64,000 nt of DNA from Salaquimonas sp. GTDB taxonomy: Bacteria; Pseudomonadota; Alphaproteobacteria; Rhizobiales; Rhizobiaceae. The stretch is taken from NCBI GenBank assembly GCA_028289365.1, contig JANQQM010000157.1, forward strand, positions 1-64,000, written 5' to 3'. Position numbers and translations under genes: made by a program. This document shows positions 53,185 through 62,957 of the stretch, one piece after another. The notes below the pieces were generated by a model. The model saw nothing but the letters and a program-made list of their open reading frames with translations, was not told the origin of the DNA and did no database searches. Numbering within the stretch: position 1 is the stretch's first letter; every line of letters begins with the position of its first letter.

Positions 53185-53850
53185 CTATGCAGCACCGTCA
53201 CGAATTGCGGCCGCGTCGAGGCGCTGCATTGCCCAGCGAACGACGCCTGCCACCCACAAGAAACCAATCACGCCGCCGAGATAGACATTCATCGTGCCTC
53301 CCGGCGCGATAAAACCGGTTTTTCCGAAGACGGTGACCGTTTCAATGGCCTGTTCGAGGAAGAATATCACGCTCAGCCAGGTCAGCCATTTGGGAATGAT
53401 CGGCGAGGGGCCAAATCCGAGCGCGGCGATTGCCACGGCCATCGCAGTGGTTGATCCGTTTACCAGCGGTCCCCAGAAATTGGCGATGTCGAAGAGCGTG
53501 CGCGCAGCCGATGGGTCAAGGTCCTGCGGATGAAACGCCAGCCCAGCCCAGATCCAGGCCTGAACCTGTGCTGTCAGCGCAAAACCGAGTACGCCGCCAA
53601 AGAATATGTACCGGTTGGGCTTCGGCAATATTGCGGAGACCTGTCCGGCAAATATGACAAGTCCAAGCGAGAAGAAGGCCGCCGTCCAGGCATAGATGCG
53701 AGCCTTTGATCCGTTGTCGGTGAACCATTGCACGACCTCTTGTCCGCTGGAATCGATGGTTGGAAATCCAGTGCCCAGAGCGGTGAAGCTGGCAACATAA
53801 AACGCGCAGGTAGCAAGAATATTATAAAGCAGAAGCTTGGACGGTTTCAT
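53185..53850 (-). CDS. Hypothetical multi-pass membrane protein
   Basis: A 221-residue protein with about six hydrophobic segments (e.g. LLYNILATCAFYVASF, about residues 7-22; YIFFGGVLGFALTAQVQAWI; TWLSVIFFLEQAIETVTVFG). Content and length resemble DUF4386-like uncharacterised membrane proteins, but I cannot confirm. It lies 12 bp after the KDG-kinase gene on the same strand, so they may be co-transcribed. It converges on pntB with a 19-bp gap. Confidence 0.7.
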   Translation of the reverse strand: MKPSKLLLYNILATCAFYVASFTALGTGFPTIDSSGQEVVQWFTDNGSKARIYAWTAAFFSLGLVIFAGQVSAILPKPNRYIFFGGVLGFALTAQVQAWIWAGLAFHPQDLDPSAARTLFDIANFWGPLVNGSTTAMAVAIAALGFGPSPIIPKWLTWLSVIFFLEQAIETVTVFGKTGFIAPGGTMNVYLGGVIGFLWVAGVVRWAMQRLDAAAIRDGAA

Positions 53851-53862
53851 CTGATTTCCTCG

Positions 53863-54801
53863 TTAGACCTGATTTTTCTCTGACTCCAAAACTGCATCCC
53901 GGTAGGGTACCGGATCTATGGCGCCGTAGCCGCTGACCGTGCCTGCTGCAACGATTGCAGCGCGGCGTGCCGCGATCACCGGGTCGCCGGTTTCAAGAAA
54001 ATAGGCCAGGAACGATCCGGCATAGCTGTCGCCTGCACCAGTTGAATCGACGGCCTCCACCTTGTGGCTCTTGATGACTTGACGCATGTCCGGCGTTGCC
54101 AAAAGCGCTCCTTCGCCGCCGCGTTTGAGAACAACGATCTTTGCGCCATATTCGAGATAGTGATCGGCTATGGCATCTGGATCACTCAGGCCTGTAAGTT
54201 GGGCGGCTTCGTCGTCGCTTGGGAATATGATGTCGGCGAGCGGAAGAAATGCCTCGATTGTCTCGCGGGCCAATTCCAGAGACCAGAGGTTGAGGCGCAA
54301 ATTGGTATCGTAGGAAACCAGCGTATCGTTTTCTCGCGCAATACCTGCTGCCTTGGTGATTGCTTCTCGCATGGTGGTACTGATTGCCTGGGAAAGTGCA
54401 GAAACATGCAGCACGCCAGCTGCGGCAATTGTTTCTTCAGGCAGATCGTTTGGGCCAAAAAGACTCGCAGCCGAACCGCGTCTTGCATAGCTAAAGCTCC
54501 TGCCTGAGGGGTCGGGTTGGACAAAGTAGACACCGGTAGGGTCTTGCGGACGCTTGATTACGCCGGAAGACGAGACGCCTTCGCGCTGCCAAAGTTCAAT
54601 CAGCAAGTCGCCGAATGGGTCACCGCCAACAGCACTGATATATCCGGTCGAGGCTCCCTGCCGTGCAGCGGCGATCATTGCATTTGAGGTATCACCGCCA
54701 AATCCCTGGCTATAGAGCGGGCGACTATCCTGCTCTTTCGGGATCTTGACGAATTCGATTAGTGCCTCGCCGATCGAAACGATATCTGTTTTTGTTTTCA
54801 T
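53863..54801 (-). CDS. PfkB-family sugar kinase, 2-keto-3-deoxygluconate kinase-like
   Basis: A 312-residue ribokinase-fold enzyme. The opening VSIGEALIEFVKIP and GGDTSNAMIAAARQGAST (about residues 35-52) are typical of KDG kinases. The catalytic region is VEAVDSTGAGDSYAGSFLAY (about 249-268) with its Asp. It would phosphorylate 2-keto-3-deoxygluconate for the Entner-Doudoroff route; other keto-sugars are possible. The FAH-type dehydratase and KGSA dehydrogenase that might compete for keto-deoxy acids are 29 kb away. It precedes the membrane-protein gene. Confidence 0.85.
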   Translation of the reverse strand: MKTKTDIVSIGEALIEFVKIPKEQDSRPLYSQGFGGDTSNAMIAAARQGASTGYISAVGGDPFGDLLIELWQREGVSSSGVIKRPQDPTGVYFVQPDPSGRSFSYARRGSAASLFGPNDLPEETIAAAGVLHVSALSQAISTTMREAITKAAGIARENDTLVSYDTNLRLNLWSLELARETIEAFLPLADIIFPSDDEAAQLTGLSDPDAIADHYLEYGAKIVVLKRGGEGALLATPDMRQVIKSHKVEAVDSTGAGDSYAGSFLAYFLETGDPVIAARRAAIVAAGTVSGYGAIDPVPYRDAVLESEKNQV

Positions 54802-54890
54802 TTATGGATCGAGCCTTTTTCTAGCACTTCTAATCGCAGAGAAGGCCCGCCGCAACAACTTCTCCAATATCGAATATTTGCAGATAGCCG

Positions 54891-55808
54891 CTAGTCTCGG
54901 CCCTTGCGAATGGTGGCGAGATGGGATTCAAAACTTGGATCGGACATGAGTGCTTTGGCACGGGCAAAACGACCGTCGGCATAGGCTCTGAAATCCTCTG
55001 CAGGGTTGTTGTTCGCAAGCTGGATCAAGCCCCACAATGTCCATAACAGATCGCACATTGCCTTGTAGATAACCATGCGGCTGCGATCATAATCCTGGAC
55101 TTCTCCGGAGAAGTAAGCAGCCAGCATTTCTTCATCCTGGTCTGCATCAAAACTGCCCTCAACGGAGAGGTCTCCCAAATCCCACATCGGATCGTTCATG
55201 CCGGAATATTCCCAGTCGACAATCCATATGCGTTCGCCGGTATCGAGAAAATTTTCACAAAGCGGATCGCAATGACAAGGCGCCAAAGGGAGTTCATTTT
55301 TTGATAGCGCTTCACGGACAGATTCAGCTTCTGCCACGACGTCGTGATAGCCGTCGGGCAACTCGACATCCTTGGTTGACAATATGCCGAGATATTCGTC
55401 GATCATTGCAAAGAGTTCGAATCTGAAGGGAAACACCGCGCTCGATTTGTGCAGCAGGCTGAATGCTCGGCCGGCTCGGTCAGGGGACTTGTCCCGGCGT
55501 TTGAATTCCTCCGGTGTCATGGTGACGGCGTCGTCGATAAATTGCGTGACCATTATACCGGTATTTGGGTCGGCATGGATAACTTCCGGGCTGACACCGG
55601 CTGCGGCTGCCTCACGCGCTGCAACTGCTTCATTGGCCCGGTCGATATATTCCTCAGTTCCTTCGCCGGGAATCCGCAGGCAATATTCACCGGCACGATA
55701 GACCTTGTTGGTCAAGCCACCCATGCGCTCGAGACTGCCGCGAAAACCGGCCAATTGAGGAATGTCGGACATGATCTTTCGTGCCTGTGCTGTTTCGTCC
55801 TCTTCCAT
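54891..55808 (-). CDS. Choline-kinase-like phosphotransferase (APH/LicA family)
   Basis: A 305-residue aminoglycoside-phosphotransferase-fold kinase. The N-lobe has GGLTNKVYRAGEYCLRIPGE (about residues 31-50). The Brenner motif is CHCDPLCENFLDTGERIWIV, then DWEYSGMNDPMWDLGDLSVE (about 200-219), a wording I associate with choline kinases such as LicA. The ATG at 55808 has an AAAGG site; longer frames to 56042 overlap the divergent methyltransferase. It probably phosphorylates choline or a related amino alcohol. A second kinase of this type sits in the next operon. Confidence 0.83.
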   Translation of the reverse strand: MEEDETAQARKIMSDIPQLAGFRGSLERMGGLTNKVYRAGEYCLRIPGEGTEEYIDRANEAVAAREAAAAGVSPEVIHADPNTGIMVTQFIDDAVTMTPEEFKRRDKSPDRAGRAFSLLHKSSAVFPFRFELFAMIDEYLGILSTKDVELPDGYHDVVAEAESVREALSKNELPLAPCHCDPLCENFLDTGERIWIVDWEYSGMNDPMWDLGDLSVEGSFDADQDEEMLAAYFSGEVQDYDRSRMVIYKAMCDLLWTLWGLIQLANNNPAEDFRAYADGRFARAKALMSDPSFESHLATIRKGRD

Positions 55809-55910
55809 GGTCGACCTTTCTGCGGGAAATAATTGTGGTGTTGATTTCATGCCTACCGGTAATTGACTATCATGATAGAATTTTCCGCACAAAATGAATC
55901 CGGAGAAAAC

Positions 55911-56543
55911 ATGCCCGACAAGCAGCAAGACAGTTTCCTTGGCGCGGTCTATGAGGCCAAGGACCCTGACGAAATTGCGAAACTCTATGATGGATGGGCG
56001 AATTCCTATGAATCCGAGATGGCCCAGGCAGGTTACCGTCATCCGTCGATTTGCGTGGCATTACTGGCACGTCATTTGCCGAAAGGCGCGGAACCTGTAC
56101 TTGATGCGGGTGCAGGAACAGGGCTGATCGGGGAGTGGCTCGGAATACTCGGTTATCAGCAGGTCGAAGGGCTTGATATTTCGAAAGGCATGCTTGAGGT
56201 TGCTGCTTCCAAAGGCGTTTATTCAAAATTGCATAATTTGGCGCTTGGCCGTGAATTACCGTTCCAGGATGGCGCATTTGCGGGAATTGTTTCGGCTGGC
56301 GTTTTTACCACTGGTCATGTCGGTGTCGAGGGGCTGGATGAATTGATCCGGATCTGCAGGTCAGGTGGAGTAATTGTTCTTACAATCAAAGATGACCTAT
56401 GGGATGACGGATTTGCCCAGAAAATAGCCAGTCTCACAAAAGATGGTCTTGTCGACTTCCTAGAACAGACAGATCCCTATGTCTCGATGCCTGGCGAGGA
56501 AGGAACGATTCCAGGGCGGGGTATCGTGTTGCGTGTCAAATAG
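55911..56543 (+). CDS. Class I SAM-dependent methyltransferase
   Basis: A 210-residue methyltransferase. The SAM site is VLDAGAGTGLIGEWLGILGY (about residues 64-83), then VEGLDISKGMLEVAASKGVY. The lead MPDKQQDSFLGAVYEAKDPD and GWANSYESEMAQAGY match the Williams-Beuren/UbiE-like small-molecule group. ATG 55911 has GGAGAAAAC before it; ATG 55863 is an alternative. It lies between two choline-kinase-like genes on the opposite strand, so an amine methylation role is tempting, but it is only context. Confidence 0.85.
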   Translation: MPDKQQDSFLGAVYEAKDPDEIAKLYDGWANSYESEMAQAGYRHPSICVALLARHLPKGAEPVLDAGAGTGLIGEWLGILGYQQVEGLDISKGMLEVAASKGVYSKLHNLALGRELPFQDGAFAGIVSAGVFTTGHVGVEGLDELIRICRSGGVIVLTIKDDLWDDGFAQKIASLTKDGLVDFLEQTDPYVSMPGEEGTIPGRGIVLRVK

Positions 56544-56555
56544 CCGAACCGGGTC

Positions 56556-58994
56556 CTACGTCTTCACCTTCAGATTTTGTGGATCGTAGAGCGTGCCCAG
56601 GCACAATTCCGTTGGATGAGGTTCGTTGGCAACAACCAGTTCGTACTTACCCGATTTCAGAAATTCATCGGTTACACCCTCGGAATTGCGGACATAGCCG
56701 TAGCCAATGTTCTTGCCAATTGTATAGCCGTATCCGCCGGATGTCAGATAGCCCACGGTTTCACCATCTCTGAGGATGGTTTCCCGACCGGCGAGGACTA
56801 TTTCGGGATCGGCAATCGTGAATCCGGCAAATCGTTTGGTAAGTGGTTTTCCGGCGATTTCCTCCAGTGCTGCACGCCCCATAAATGGCGTGTTTTTTCT
56901 CATCTTCACAGCCCAACCGAGACCTGCCTCAAAGGGTGTATCATTAGGCGTGATGTCGGAAGACCATGCCCGGTAACCTTTCTCTAGGCGCAGGGATTCC
57001 AATGCGCGATAACCGACCGGCAGAATGTTTTCACCAGCGCCTGCCGCCATCAATGTATCGAAGACGATGCCGGTCGCATCAATCGGTACATGCAGTTCCC
57101 AGCCAAGTTCCCCGACATAAGTGACTCTCAGGGCACGGACTGTTACGCCGGCGATTTCCAGTTCGCGAATATTGGCGAAGGGAAATTCTTCGTTTGAAAC
57201 ATCGGCGTCGGTCACCTTGGAAAGTACGATTCGTGCCTTGGGACCCATCAGGGAAAGGGTGCCCCAGTCCTGCGTGATATCCGTCAGCTTCACGTCACCA
57301 TCTGGAAAGTGATCGACGATCCAGGTGGCATCATGGGTACGAAAACCGGTTCCGGTTACGATGTAGAACCTGTCTTCAGCCAGTCTTGCCACCGTCAGAT
57401 CGGCCTCGATACCACCGCGGCTATTCAGCAATTGGGTATAGGTGAGGCGACCGACCGGTTTGCTAATATCGTTGGCGCAGACCCAGTCGAGCGCTGTAGC
57501 GGCGTCGGAGCCGGTGATTTCGTATTTTGCGAAGGAGGACTGATCGAATATTCCGACATTCTCACGCACATGGTGATGTTCCTTGCCCACCTGTTCGAAC
57601 CAGTTCTGGCGACCCATGGAATGGGTATCCCTCGGTTCCATGCCTTCCGGCGCAAACCAGTTGGGGCGCTCCCAGCCAAGCTTGGAGCCAAAAACGGCGC
57701 GATGGGATTTCAACCGGTCGTAAAGCGGTGAGACGATGTAGGGTCTGCCGGATTCATACTCTTCGTTGGGAAAGGCTACCGTATAGTGTTTACCGTAGGC
57801 CTCAAGCGTGCGGTCACACACCCACTTTCGGTCTTCGTGCAGGCTGGAGAAGCGGCGGATATCTACTCCCCAAAGGTCTAGCGGTGCTTCATCGCGAACG
57901 ACCCAGTCCGCCAATACCCAACCGGCGCCGCCGCCAGAGGCAATTCCGAATGCGTTAAATCCTGCACCGACATACATGTTTGCGCATTGCGGGGCGGAAC
58001 CGAGGATGAAATTGCCATCCGGCGTGAAACTTTCCGGGCCGTTGATCATCTGCTTGACGCCGGTATCGTTCAATGCCGGTATCCGGGCAATCGCCTGTAC
58101 CATATGCTGTTCAAAATGATCATAATCATCGTCGAACAGGTGAAACTCCCAATCATTTGGAACGTCACCGGTCGTGCAGGGTATCGGATCTGGTTCGTAA
58201 CCGCCGAAAGCAAGGCCGCCGACCTCCTCCTTGAAATAGGTTCGGCGGTCAGGGTCTCGAATGGTCGGTGCGTCATTGTCCAGGCCGTCGATTGGCTCGG
58301 TTATTACATATTGGTGCTGGACCGGCTGTAGCGGCACGTTGATACCGGCCATTTGTCCGATCTGACGGGCCCATTGACCGGCGCAATTGACGACCTTTTC
58401 ACAAGCAATGTTGCCCTGGTTGGTTTTGACCGAAGTAATTCGACCATCTTGCGTTTCAAACCCGGTAACTTGCACGCCTTCAAAAATACGAGCGCCGTGC
58501 ATTCGTGCGCCCTTGGCGAGCGATTGGGTGATGTCAGACGGGCTTGCCTGACCATCGGTCGGCAACCAGCTTGCGCCGACGAGATCGTCTACTTCCATCA
58601 ACGGCATCATCCGCTTAACTTCGTCTGGCGAGACAAGATGCATTTCCATGCCAAAGCTGCGCGCCGTTGTGGCCAGGCGCTTATATTCAATCCAGCGATC
58701 CTGATTGGTTGCCAGCCGAAGACATCCGGTCATTTTCCAGCCGGTTTCGAGCCCTGTCTGTGAGGCGAGGTCTTTGTAGAGCTCGACAGAGTATTTCAGG
58801 ACCTGGGTGATCGACGCCGAGGATCGCAATTGCCCGACCAGACCCGCGGCATGCCACGTTGAACCGGATGTCAATTTGCCTTGTTCAACGAGGATGACGT
58901 CTACATCGTGATCGCGTGCGAGATGATAAGCAGTGGAACAGCCAATAATGCCACCGCCGATCACGACGATCTGTGTCTGCGATGGTAGGCTCAT
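56556..58994 (-). CDS. FAD-dependent oxidoreductase-GcvT fusion (dimethylglycine/sarcosine dehydrogenase family)
   Basis: An 812-residue fusion. Residues about 1-380 form a DAO-type flavoprotein with IVVIGGGIIGCSTAYHLARD (about 8-27) and TSGSTWHAAGLVGQLRSS, whose His matches the covalent-FAD His of mammalian DMGDH. Residues about 430-800 are a GcvT tetrahydrofolate domain with GGIEADLTVARLAEDRFYIV and ESLRLEKGYRAWSSDITPND. Such enzymes remove N-methyl groups and hand the one-carbon unit to folate. ATG 58994 overlaps the choline-kinase-like stop by four bases. The likely substrate is a methylated amine or betaine product; alternatives are sarcosine or a methylated amino alcohol. Confidence 0.9.
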   Translation of the reverse strand: MSLPSQTQIVVIGGGIIGCSTAYHLARDHDVDVILVEQGKLTSGSTWHAAGLVGQLRSSASITQVLKYSVELYKDLASQTGLETGWKMTGCLRLATNQDRWIEYKRLATTARSFGMEMHLVSPDEVKRMMPLMEVDDLVGASWLPTDGQASPSDITQSLAKGARMHGARIFEGVQVTGFETQDGRITSVKTNQGNIACEKVVNCAGQWARQIGQMAGINVPLQPVQHQYVITEPIDGLDNDAPTIRDPDRRTYFKEEVGGLAFGGYEPDPIPCTTGDVPNDWEFHLFDDDYDHFEQHMVQAIARIPALNDTGVKQMINGPESFTPDGNFILGSAPQCANMYVGAGFNAFGIASGGGAGWVLADWVVRDEAPLDLWGVDIRRFSSLHEDRKWVCDRTLEAYGKHYTVAFPNEEYESGRPYIVSPLYDRLKSHRAVFGSKLGWERPNWFAPEGMEPRDTHSMGRQNWFEQVGKEHHHVRENVGIFDQSSFAKYEITGSDAATALDWVCANDISKPVGRLTYTQLLNSRGGIEADLTVARLAEDRFYIVTGTGFRTHDATWIVDHFPDGDVKLTDITQDWGTLSLMGPKARIVLSKVTDADVSNEEFPFANIRELEIAGVTVRALRVTYVGELGWELHVPIDATGIVFDTLMAAGAGENILPVGYRALESLRLEKGYRAWSSDITPNDTPFEAGLGWAVKMRKNTPFMGRAALEEIAGKPLTKRFAGFTIADPEIVLAGRETILRDGETVGYLTSGGYGYTIGKNIGYGYVRNSEGVTDEFLKSGKYELVVANEPHPTELCLGTLYDPQNLKVKT

Positions 58995-59875
58995 TGTGGC
59001 AGTTTTCCGTGTTTTTCCTGATATTGCTGGAGCGCTTTTTCGAGACGATCCAGATTTTCCTGCGCATAAGCGCCATAGTCGGCGCCGGGTGCATCCAGAT
59101 GGAGTTGCGAAACCATTGCCCACATCGCCTCGCGCAACAGCGAGGCGCATTGCATGGCGTCGAAGGCTTTCAATGTTTGCTCGTCCACCGGTTCCTGAAA
59201 ATAGCTTTCGAGCAGAATTCGAGCTTCGGCGTCACCCATTCCGGAGTTCGAAGCTGCACCCGCCAGGTCAAACATGGAGGTTGAGAAACCGGCATACTCA
59301 AAATCGATGAGCCAAAGCCTGTTTCCGTCATCGAGAATATTGGCCGGGAGCAGGTCATTGTGACCGAAAACAATTGGCATCGGAATTTGTGCTGCTTCCA
59401 ATGCCTGTGCGAGACGGAGATATCGGCCAATTTCATTCTTGAAGGGGCTGTTGCCGGCTTGAAGCGTCCGGGCATAGTCCCGTACCACGTGGAAAACCCA
59501 GAATATGTAGCCCGGGCCTGAAACATATTGCGGCAGGTCTTCATGGAATTTGCGAATGAGTTCCGCGACGCGATCAGGAGCGTTTCGTACATCTTCTTCC
59601 TGCCAGGTCCTGGCATCGATGAACTTCGATACCATGACGCCCGGGGCGGAAAATTCCACTTCCGGGGCAATTCCTGCATCGAAGGCGGCGCGGGTGGTCA
59701 TCAACTCGCGTTGCCGGTCGACATGATGAAAGGGATAGTCGTGGCCAAAACGAACAACATGGGTGCCGGCTGCATCGGTTACCTTCCATCCTTCGTTGGA
59801 GAGACCGCCAGTTAACGGTTCAATGGAAATTTGATCTTTCCAGATGCCGAGATCGGCGATTTTGTCTCGGCTCAT
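58991..59875 (-). CDS. Choline/ethanolamine-kinase-like phosphotransferase
   Basis: A 294-residue kinase-fold protein. It has SIEPLTGGLSNEGWKVTDAA (about residues 17-36), the Brenner-type loop FGHNDLLPANILDDGNRLWL and the metal Asp in IDFEYAGFSTSMFDLA. The IDFEYA wording is characteristic of eukaryotic-like choline/ethanolamine kinases. It overlaps the permease stop by ATGA and the DMGDH-like start by ATGA, so it is translated with both. Phosphorylation of an imported amino alcohol is the natural reading, not shown. It is only distantly similar to the kinase at 54891. Confidence 0.87.
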   Translation of the reverse strand: MSRDKIADLGIWKDQISIEPLTGGLSNEGWKVTDAAGTHVVRFGHDYPFHHVDRQRELMTTRAAFDAGIAPEVEFSAPGVMVSKFIDARTWQEEDVRNAPDRVAELIRKFHEDLPQYVSGPGYIFWVFHVVRDYARTLQAGNSPFKNEIGRYLRLAQALEAAQIPMPIVFGHNDLLPANILDDGNRLWLIDFEYAGFSTSMFDLAGAASNSGMGDAEARILLESYFQEPVDEQTLKAFDAMQCASLLREAMWAMVSQLHLDAPGADYGAYAQENLDRLEKALQQYQEKHGKLPQ

Positions 59876-61884
59876 GTCGGTCCTCCTGCAATGCCCAGTT
59901 TTTCACGGGAATTTTGGGCCGCGGCCGAAATCAATCGATCAACAATGATCGCGATGAAGGCGACCGCAAAGCCCGCGACCAGGCCGCGCCCCGGATCTGC
60001 CTTGGTAAGCGCGATATAGACTTCCTGTCCCAGATCTCTTGTGCCGACCAAAGCCGTGATAACCAGCATGGAAATTGCAAACATCACGGTCTGATTTACG
60101 CCAAGCATGATCTCGGGAAAAGCGAGCCTCAGTTTGATGCGCGTCAATAATTGCGCCGGGGTGCAGCCCATGGACCGGCCGGCCTCCACCAATGCCGGAT
60201 CGACATTTCTTATACCAAGCGCGGTATACCTGATCGCGGGTGCGATTGCATAGGCGACAACCGCGATCATGGCGGTGAAATCCCCGACTCTGAACAACAT
60301 GACGGCAGGCATGAGGTAAACGAATGAGGGCAGCGTTTGTAAGGTGTCGATAATCGCCTGCACCCACATCCAGAGCGTTTTGCGTTCAGCTGCAAAAATA
60401 CCGATCGGAACGCCGATCAACAGGGCGATAACCGTCGAAATACCGCACAGATAGACGGTGATCATCGCCTTTTCCCACAGGCCGACGGCAGCGATCAGGG
60501 TAGCCAGCACGCCGACCAGTGCTGCCAGCCGAATGCCGCCCAGACGCCAACCTGCGACGACAAGAATACCGACTACTCCAATCCAGGGCAGGGATAACAG
60601 AAAACGTTTGAAGGGGATCAAGACGTTCAACAACAAGGCGTTTTTGATTGCTTCCAGCGTGTCAAAATAGTTGATGTTGATCCATTTGACGACGTTTGAC
60701 CAAAAGTCACCGGTCGAGATTTGCAACGCCTCGGGATAGGTTTGGAATGCCGGTACCACCAGGCCTGCAAGACCGGAGAACACCACGATTGCCAGTGCCG
60801 AGAGTGTGTAGGGATGCCGTTTTAGCCAAGGCCCGTGGTGCACGGTTTCAGTATTTCGGAGCGCAAAAGCCTGGCTAAGCCGGTCCAGGGCGATTGCGAG
60901 TGCAACAATGGCAAACCCGGCTTCCAGACCGGCACCAAAATCCAGCCGGCGCAGTGCTGCCAGGACATCAAATCCCAGACCACCGGCACCGATCATGGCG
61001 GCGATGATCACCATGTTGAGCGAAAGCATGATGACCTGATTGACCCCGACCATGAGTGAATCACGGGCGGAGGGGACGAGCACCTTCCAGGTCAGCTGGG
61101 AACGCGTGCAGCCGACAATGTTGCCCAGATCCCGCAATTCGGAGGGAATTCGCTTTAGTGCCAGAACAGTGATCCTGGTCATTGGCGGCATGGCGTAGAT
61201 CAGCGTCGCCACCACAGCTGCGGTCGGGCCAAAGCCAAACATTATGAGAATGGGAACGAGATAAGCAAAGACCGGCATGGTCTGCATCAGGTCCAGAATT
61301 GGTCGCAGCATATGCTCAAACCAGCGATATCTGTAGGCAGCAATGCCGAGCAGCAATCCGCCAACTACGCCGAGCGGAACAGCGACCAGGATGGAGGATA
61401 GCGTGATCAATGCGCTATTCCACTGGCCGAAGATCAGGATGAATACCATGCAAGCGCTGACAATTGCTGCCAGCTTTCGGCCACCCGCATACAGGCCCAG
61501 GAGCGCAAATATCGCGATGACACCGATCCACGAAATTGGTGGCAGGTATTGTATTGCCGCGGAGCCTCTGCCCGACATGAAGCCGGTCGAAAGAAGGCTT
61601 AATACAATACGATAGGGTGCATCGATTACGGCGGAGATGAACCGGGTCAGTTCCGCAAAGGTGAACAGTCCGAAGCTGGCGTCATTCAGGAGCCATTTCG
61701 TAAAGTCGCTGATCCATTTCGCCGCCGGGATCTTCAGTGCCTTGGGATATTCAAATGCCCAGGGTAATAGCGGTTCGGCAAGTTTCCATAATGCCAGGAA
61801 TGCAAGGAGCGCCAAAAGCCAAACGACCCATCCTGACGGTCGTAAACCGTTTTGTGGAAGTGTCGAGGTTGCGGCGAGTTTCAT
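59872..61884 (-). CDS. Fused double permease of a glycine-betaine/choline-type ABC importer
   Basis: A 670-residue protein made of two ProW-like permease halves. Each has about five or six helices and its own EAA loop: ELRDLGNIVGCTRSQLTWKV (first, about residues 255-274) and LVEAGRSMGCTPAQLLTRIK (second, about 581-600). Also duplicated are LDLMQTMPVFAYLVPILIMF and IDTLQTLPSFVYLMPAVMLF. ProW of E. coli has one such domain, about 354 residues. So one chain replaces the permease homodimer, and the halves have diverged. It lies three bases after the ATPase and overlaps the kinase by four. Confidence 0.9.
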   Translation of the reverse strand: MKLAATSTLPQNGLRPSGWVVWLLALLAFLALWKLAEPLLPWAFEYPKALKIPAAKWISDFTKWLLNDASFGLFTFAELTRFISAVIDAPYRIVLSLLSTGFMSGRGSAAIQYLPPISWIGVIAIFALLGLYAGGRKLAAIVSACMVFILIFGQWNSALITLSSILVAVPLGVVGGLLLGIAAYRYRWFEHMLRPILDLMQTMPVFAYLVPILIMFGFGPTAAVVATLIYAMPPMTRITVLALKRIPSELRDLGNIVGCTRSQLTWKVLVPSARDSLMVGVNQVIMLSLNMVIIAAMIGAGGLGFDVLAALRRLDFGAGLEAGFAIVALAIALDRLSQAFALRNTETVHHGPWLKRHPYTLSALAIVVFSGLAGLVVPAFQTYPEALQISTGDFWSNVVKWININYFDTLEAIKNALLLNVLIPFKRFLLSLPWIGVVGILVVAGWRLGGIRLAALVGVLATLIAAVGLWEKAMITVYLCGISTVIALLIGVPIGIFAAERKTLWMWVQAIIDTLQTLPSFVYLMPAVMLFRVGDFTAMIAVVAYAIAPAIRYTALGIRNVDPALVEAGRSMGCTPAQLLTRIKLRLAFPEIMLGVNQTVMFAISMLVITALVGTRDLGQEVYIALTKADPGRGLVAGFAVAFIAIIVDRLISAAAQNSREKLGIAGGPT

Positions 61885-61887
61885 GGT

Positions 61888-62925
61888 CTAGCCCTGCAAC
61901 ATCAATGCGACGACATCTTCGCGACGGATATAACCACGAGCTTCACCGTTTTCGTCGATAATTCGTATCTGATCTATGCCATCAAGAAAGAGCGGTGCTG
62001 CTTCCGCCACGGTTGCGTTTTCTGATATATCGACCGTTTCGCCCTGTTTTGCGCCCGCATCGTGCTGTTTTTCAGTGATCGCCAGCGACGTCACGCGAAC
62101 GACCTTTGCCTTGGTCACGGCCCGGGTAAATTCACGAACGTAGTCGGTGGCGGGGTTCAGCACGATCTCTTCAGGCGTGCCGCATTGAACAATTTCGCCG
62201 TCCTTCATGATCGCGATGCGATCGGCAAGGCGGATTGCCTCGTCAAAATCGTGCGTGATAAAGACGATTGTCTTTTTCAGAACCGATTGCAGTCTGATGA
62301 ATTCGTCCTGCATCTCCCGGCGAATGAGCGGGTCCAGGGCAGAAAATGGTTCATCAAGGAACCAGAGTTCCGGTTCCACGGCAAGCGAGCGGGCAATCCC
62401 GACCCGCTGCTGCTGACCGCCGGAGAGCTGACGCGGCATGGATTCCTCGCGTCCGGACAGCCCGACAAGGGATATCATCTGGCGGGCGCGTTCTTCGCGT
62501 TCCGGCTTTGAGGTGCCCTGGATCGCCAGCGGAAAGGCAACATTATCCAACACGCTCAGATGGGGAAGCAGGGCAAAATGCTGGAATACCATGCCCATCT
62601 TGTGGCGCCTGAGTTCGATCATCTGGGTATCGGAGGCGGTCAGCAGGTTTTCGCCGTTGAACAGGATTTCGCCTGCTGTCGGTTCCACAAGGCGGGACAG
62701 GCAACGCACGAGGGTCGACTTTCCGCAACCCGACAGGCCCATGATGACGAAGATTTCACCCTCGTGAACCTCCAGATTCACCGCCCGGACCGCACCGACC
62801 AGGCCTGCCTCGGAGATTTGCTCCAGAGAAGGTTCATTTCCCAGCTCGGCGAGTTTCCTTTCGGCGTTTTCGCCGAAAATTTTCCAGACATTTCGGCAGA
62901 CAAGTTTTGTTTGCTGCTCGCGCAT
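61888..62925 (-). CDS. Glycine-betaine/proline-type ABC transporter ATP-binding protein
   Basis: A 345-residue ProV/OpuAA-type ATPase. Walker A is MGLSGCGKSTLVRCLSRLVE (about residues 60-79), then LRRHKMGMVFQHFALLPH, signature LSGGQQQRVGIARSLAV, and Walker B LWFLDEPFSALDPL. A C-terminal CBS-like piece (ENATVAEAAPLFLDGIDQIR, about 305-324) resembles the osmosensory half of ProV. ATG 62925 fits the family start KLVCRNVWKIFGENAER; the longer frame to 63084 overlaps the SBP gene. It couples ATP to the fused permease. Confidence 0.92.
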   Translation of the reverse strand: MREQQTKLVCRNVWKIFGENAERKLAELGNEPSLEQISEAGLVGAVRAVNLEVHEGEIFVIMGLSGCGKSTLVRCLSRLVEPTAGEILFNGENLLTASDTQMIELRRHKMGMVFQHFALLPHLSVLDNVAFPLAIQGTSKPEREERARQMISLVGLSGREESMPRQLSGGQQQRVGIARSLAVEPELWFLDEPFSALDPLIRREMQDEFIRLQSVLKKTIVFITHDFDEAIRLADRIAIMKDGEIVQCGTPEEIVLNPATDYVREFTRAVTKAKVVRVTSLAITEKQHDAGAKQGETVDISENATVAEAAPLFLDGIDQIRIIDENGEARGYIRREDVVALMLQG

Positions 62926-62957
62926 CAATGAACCTGATGATGATTGGCGGGTTGATA

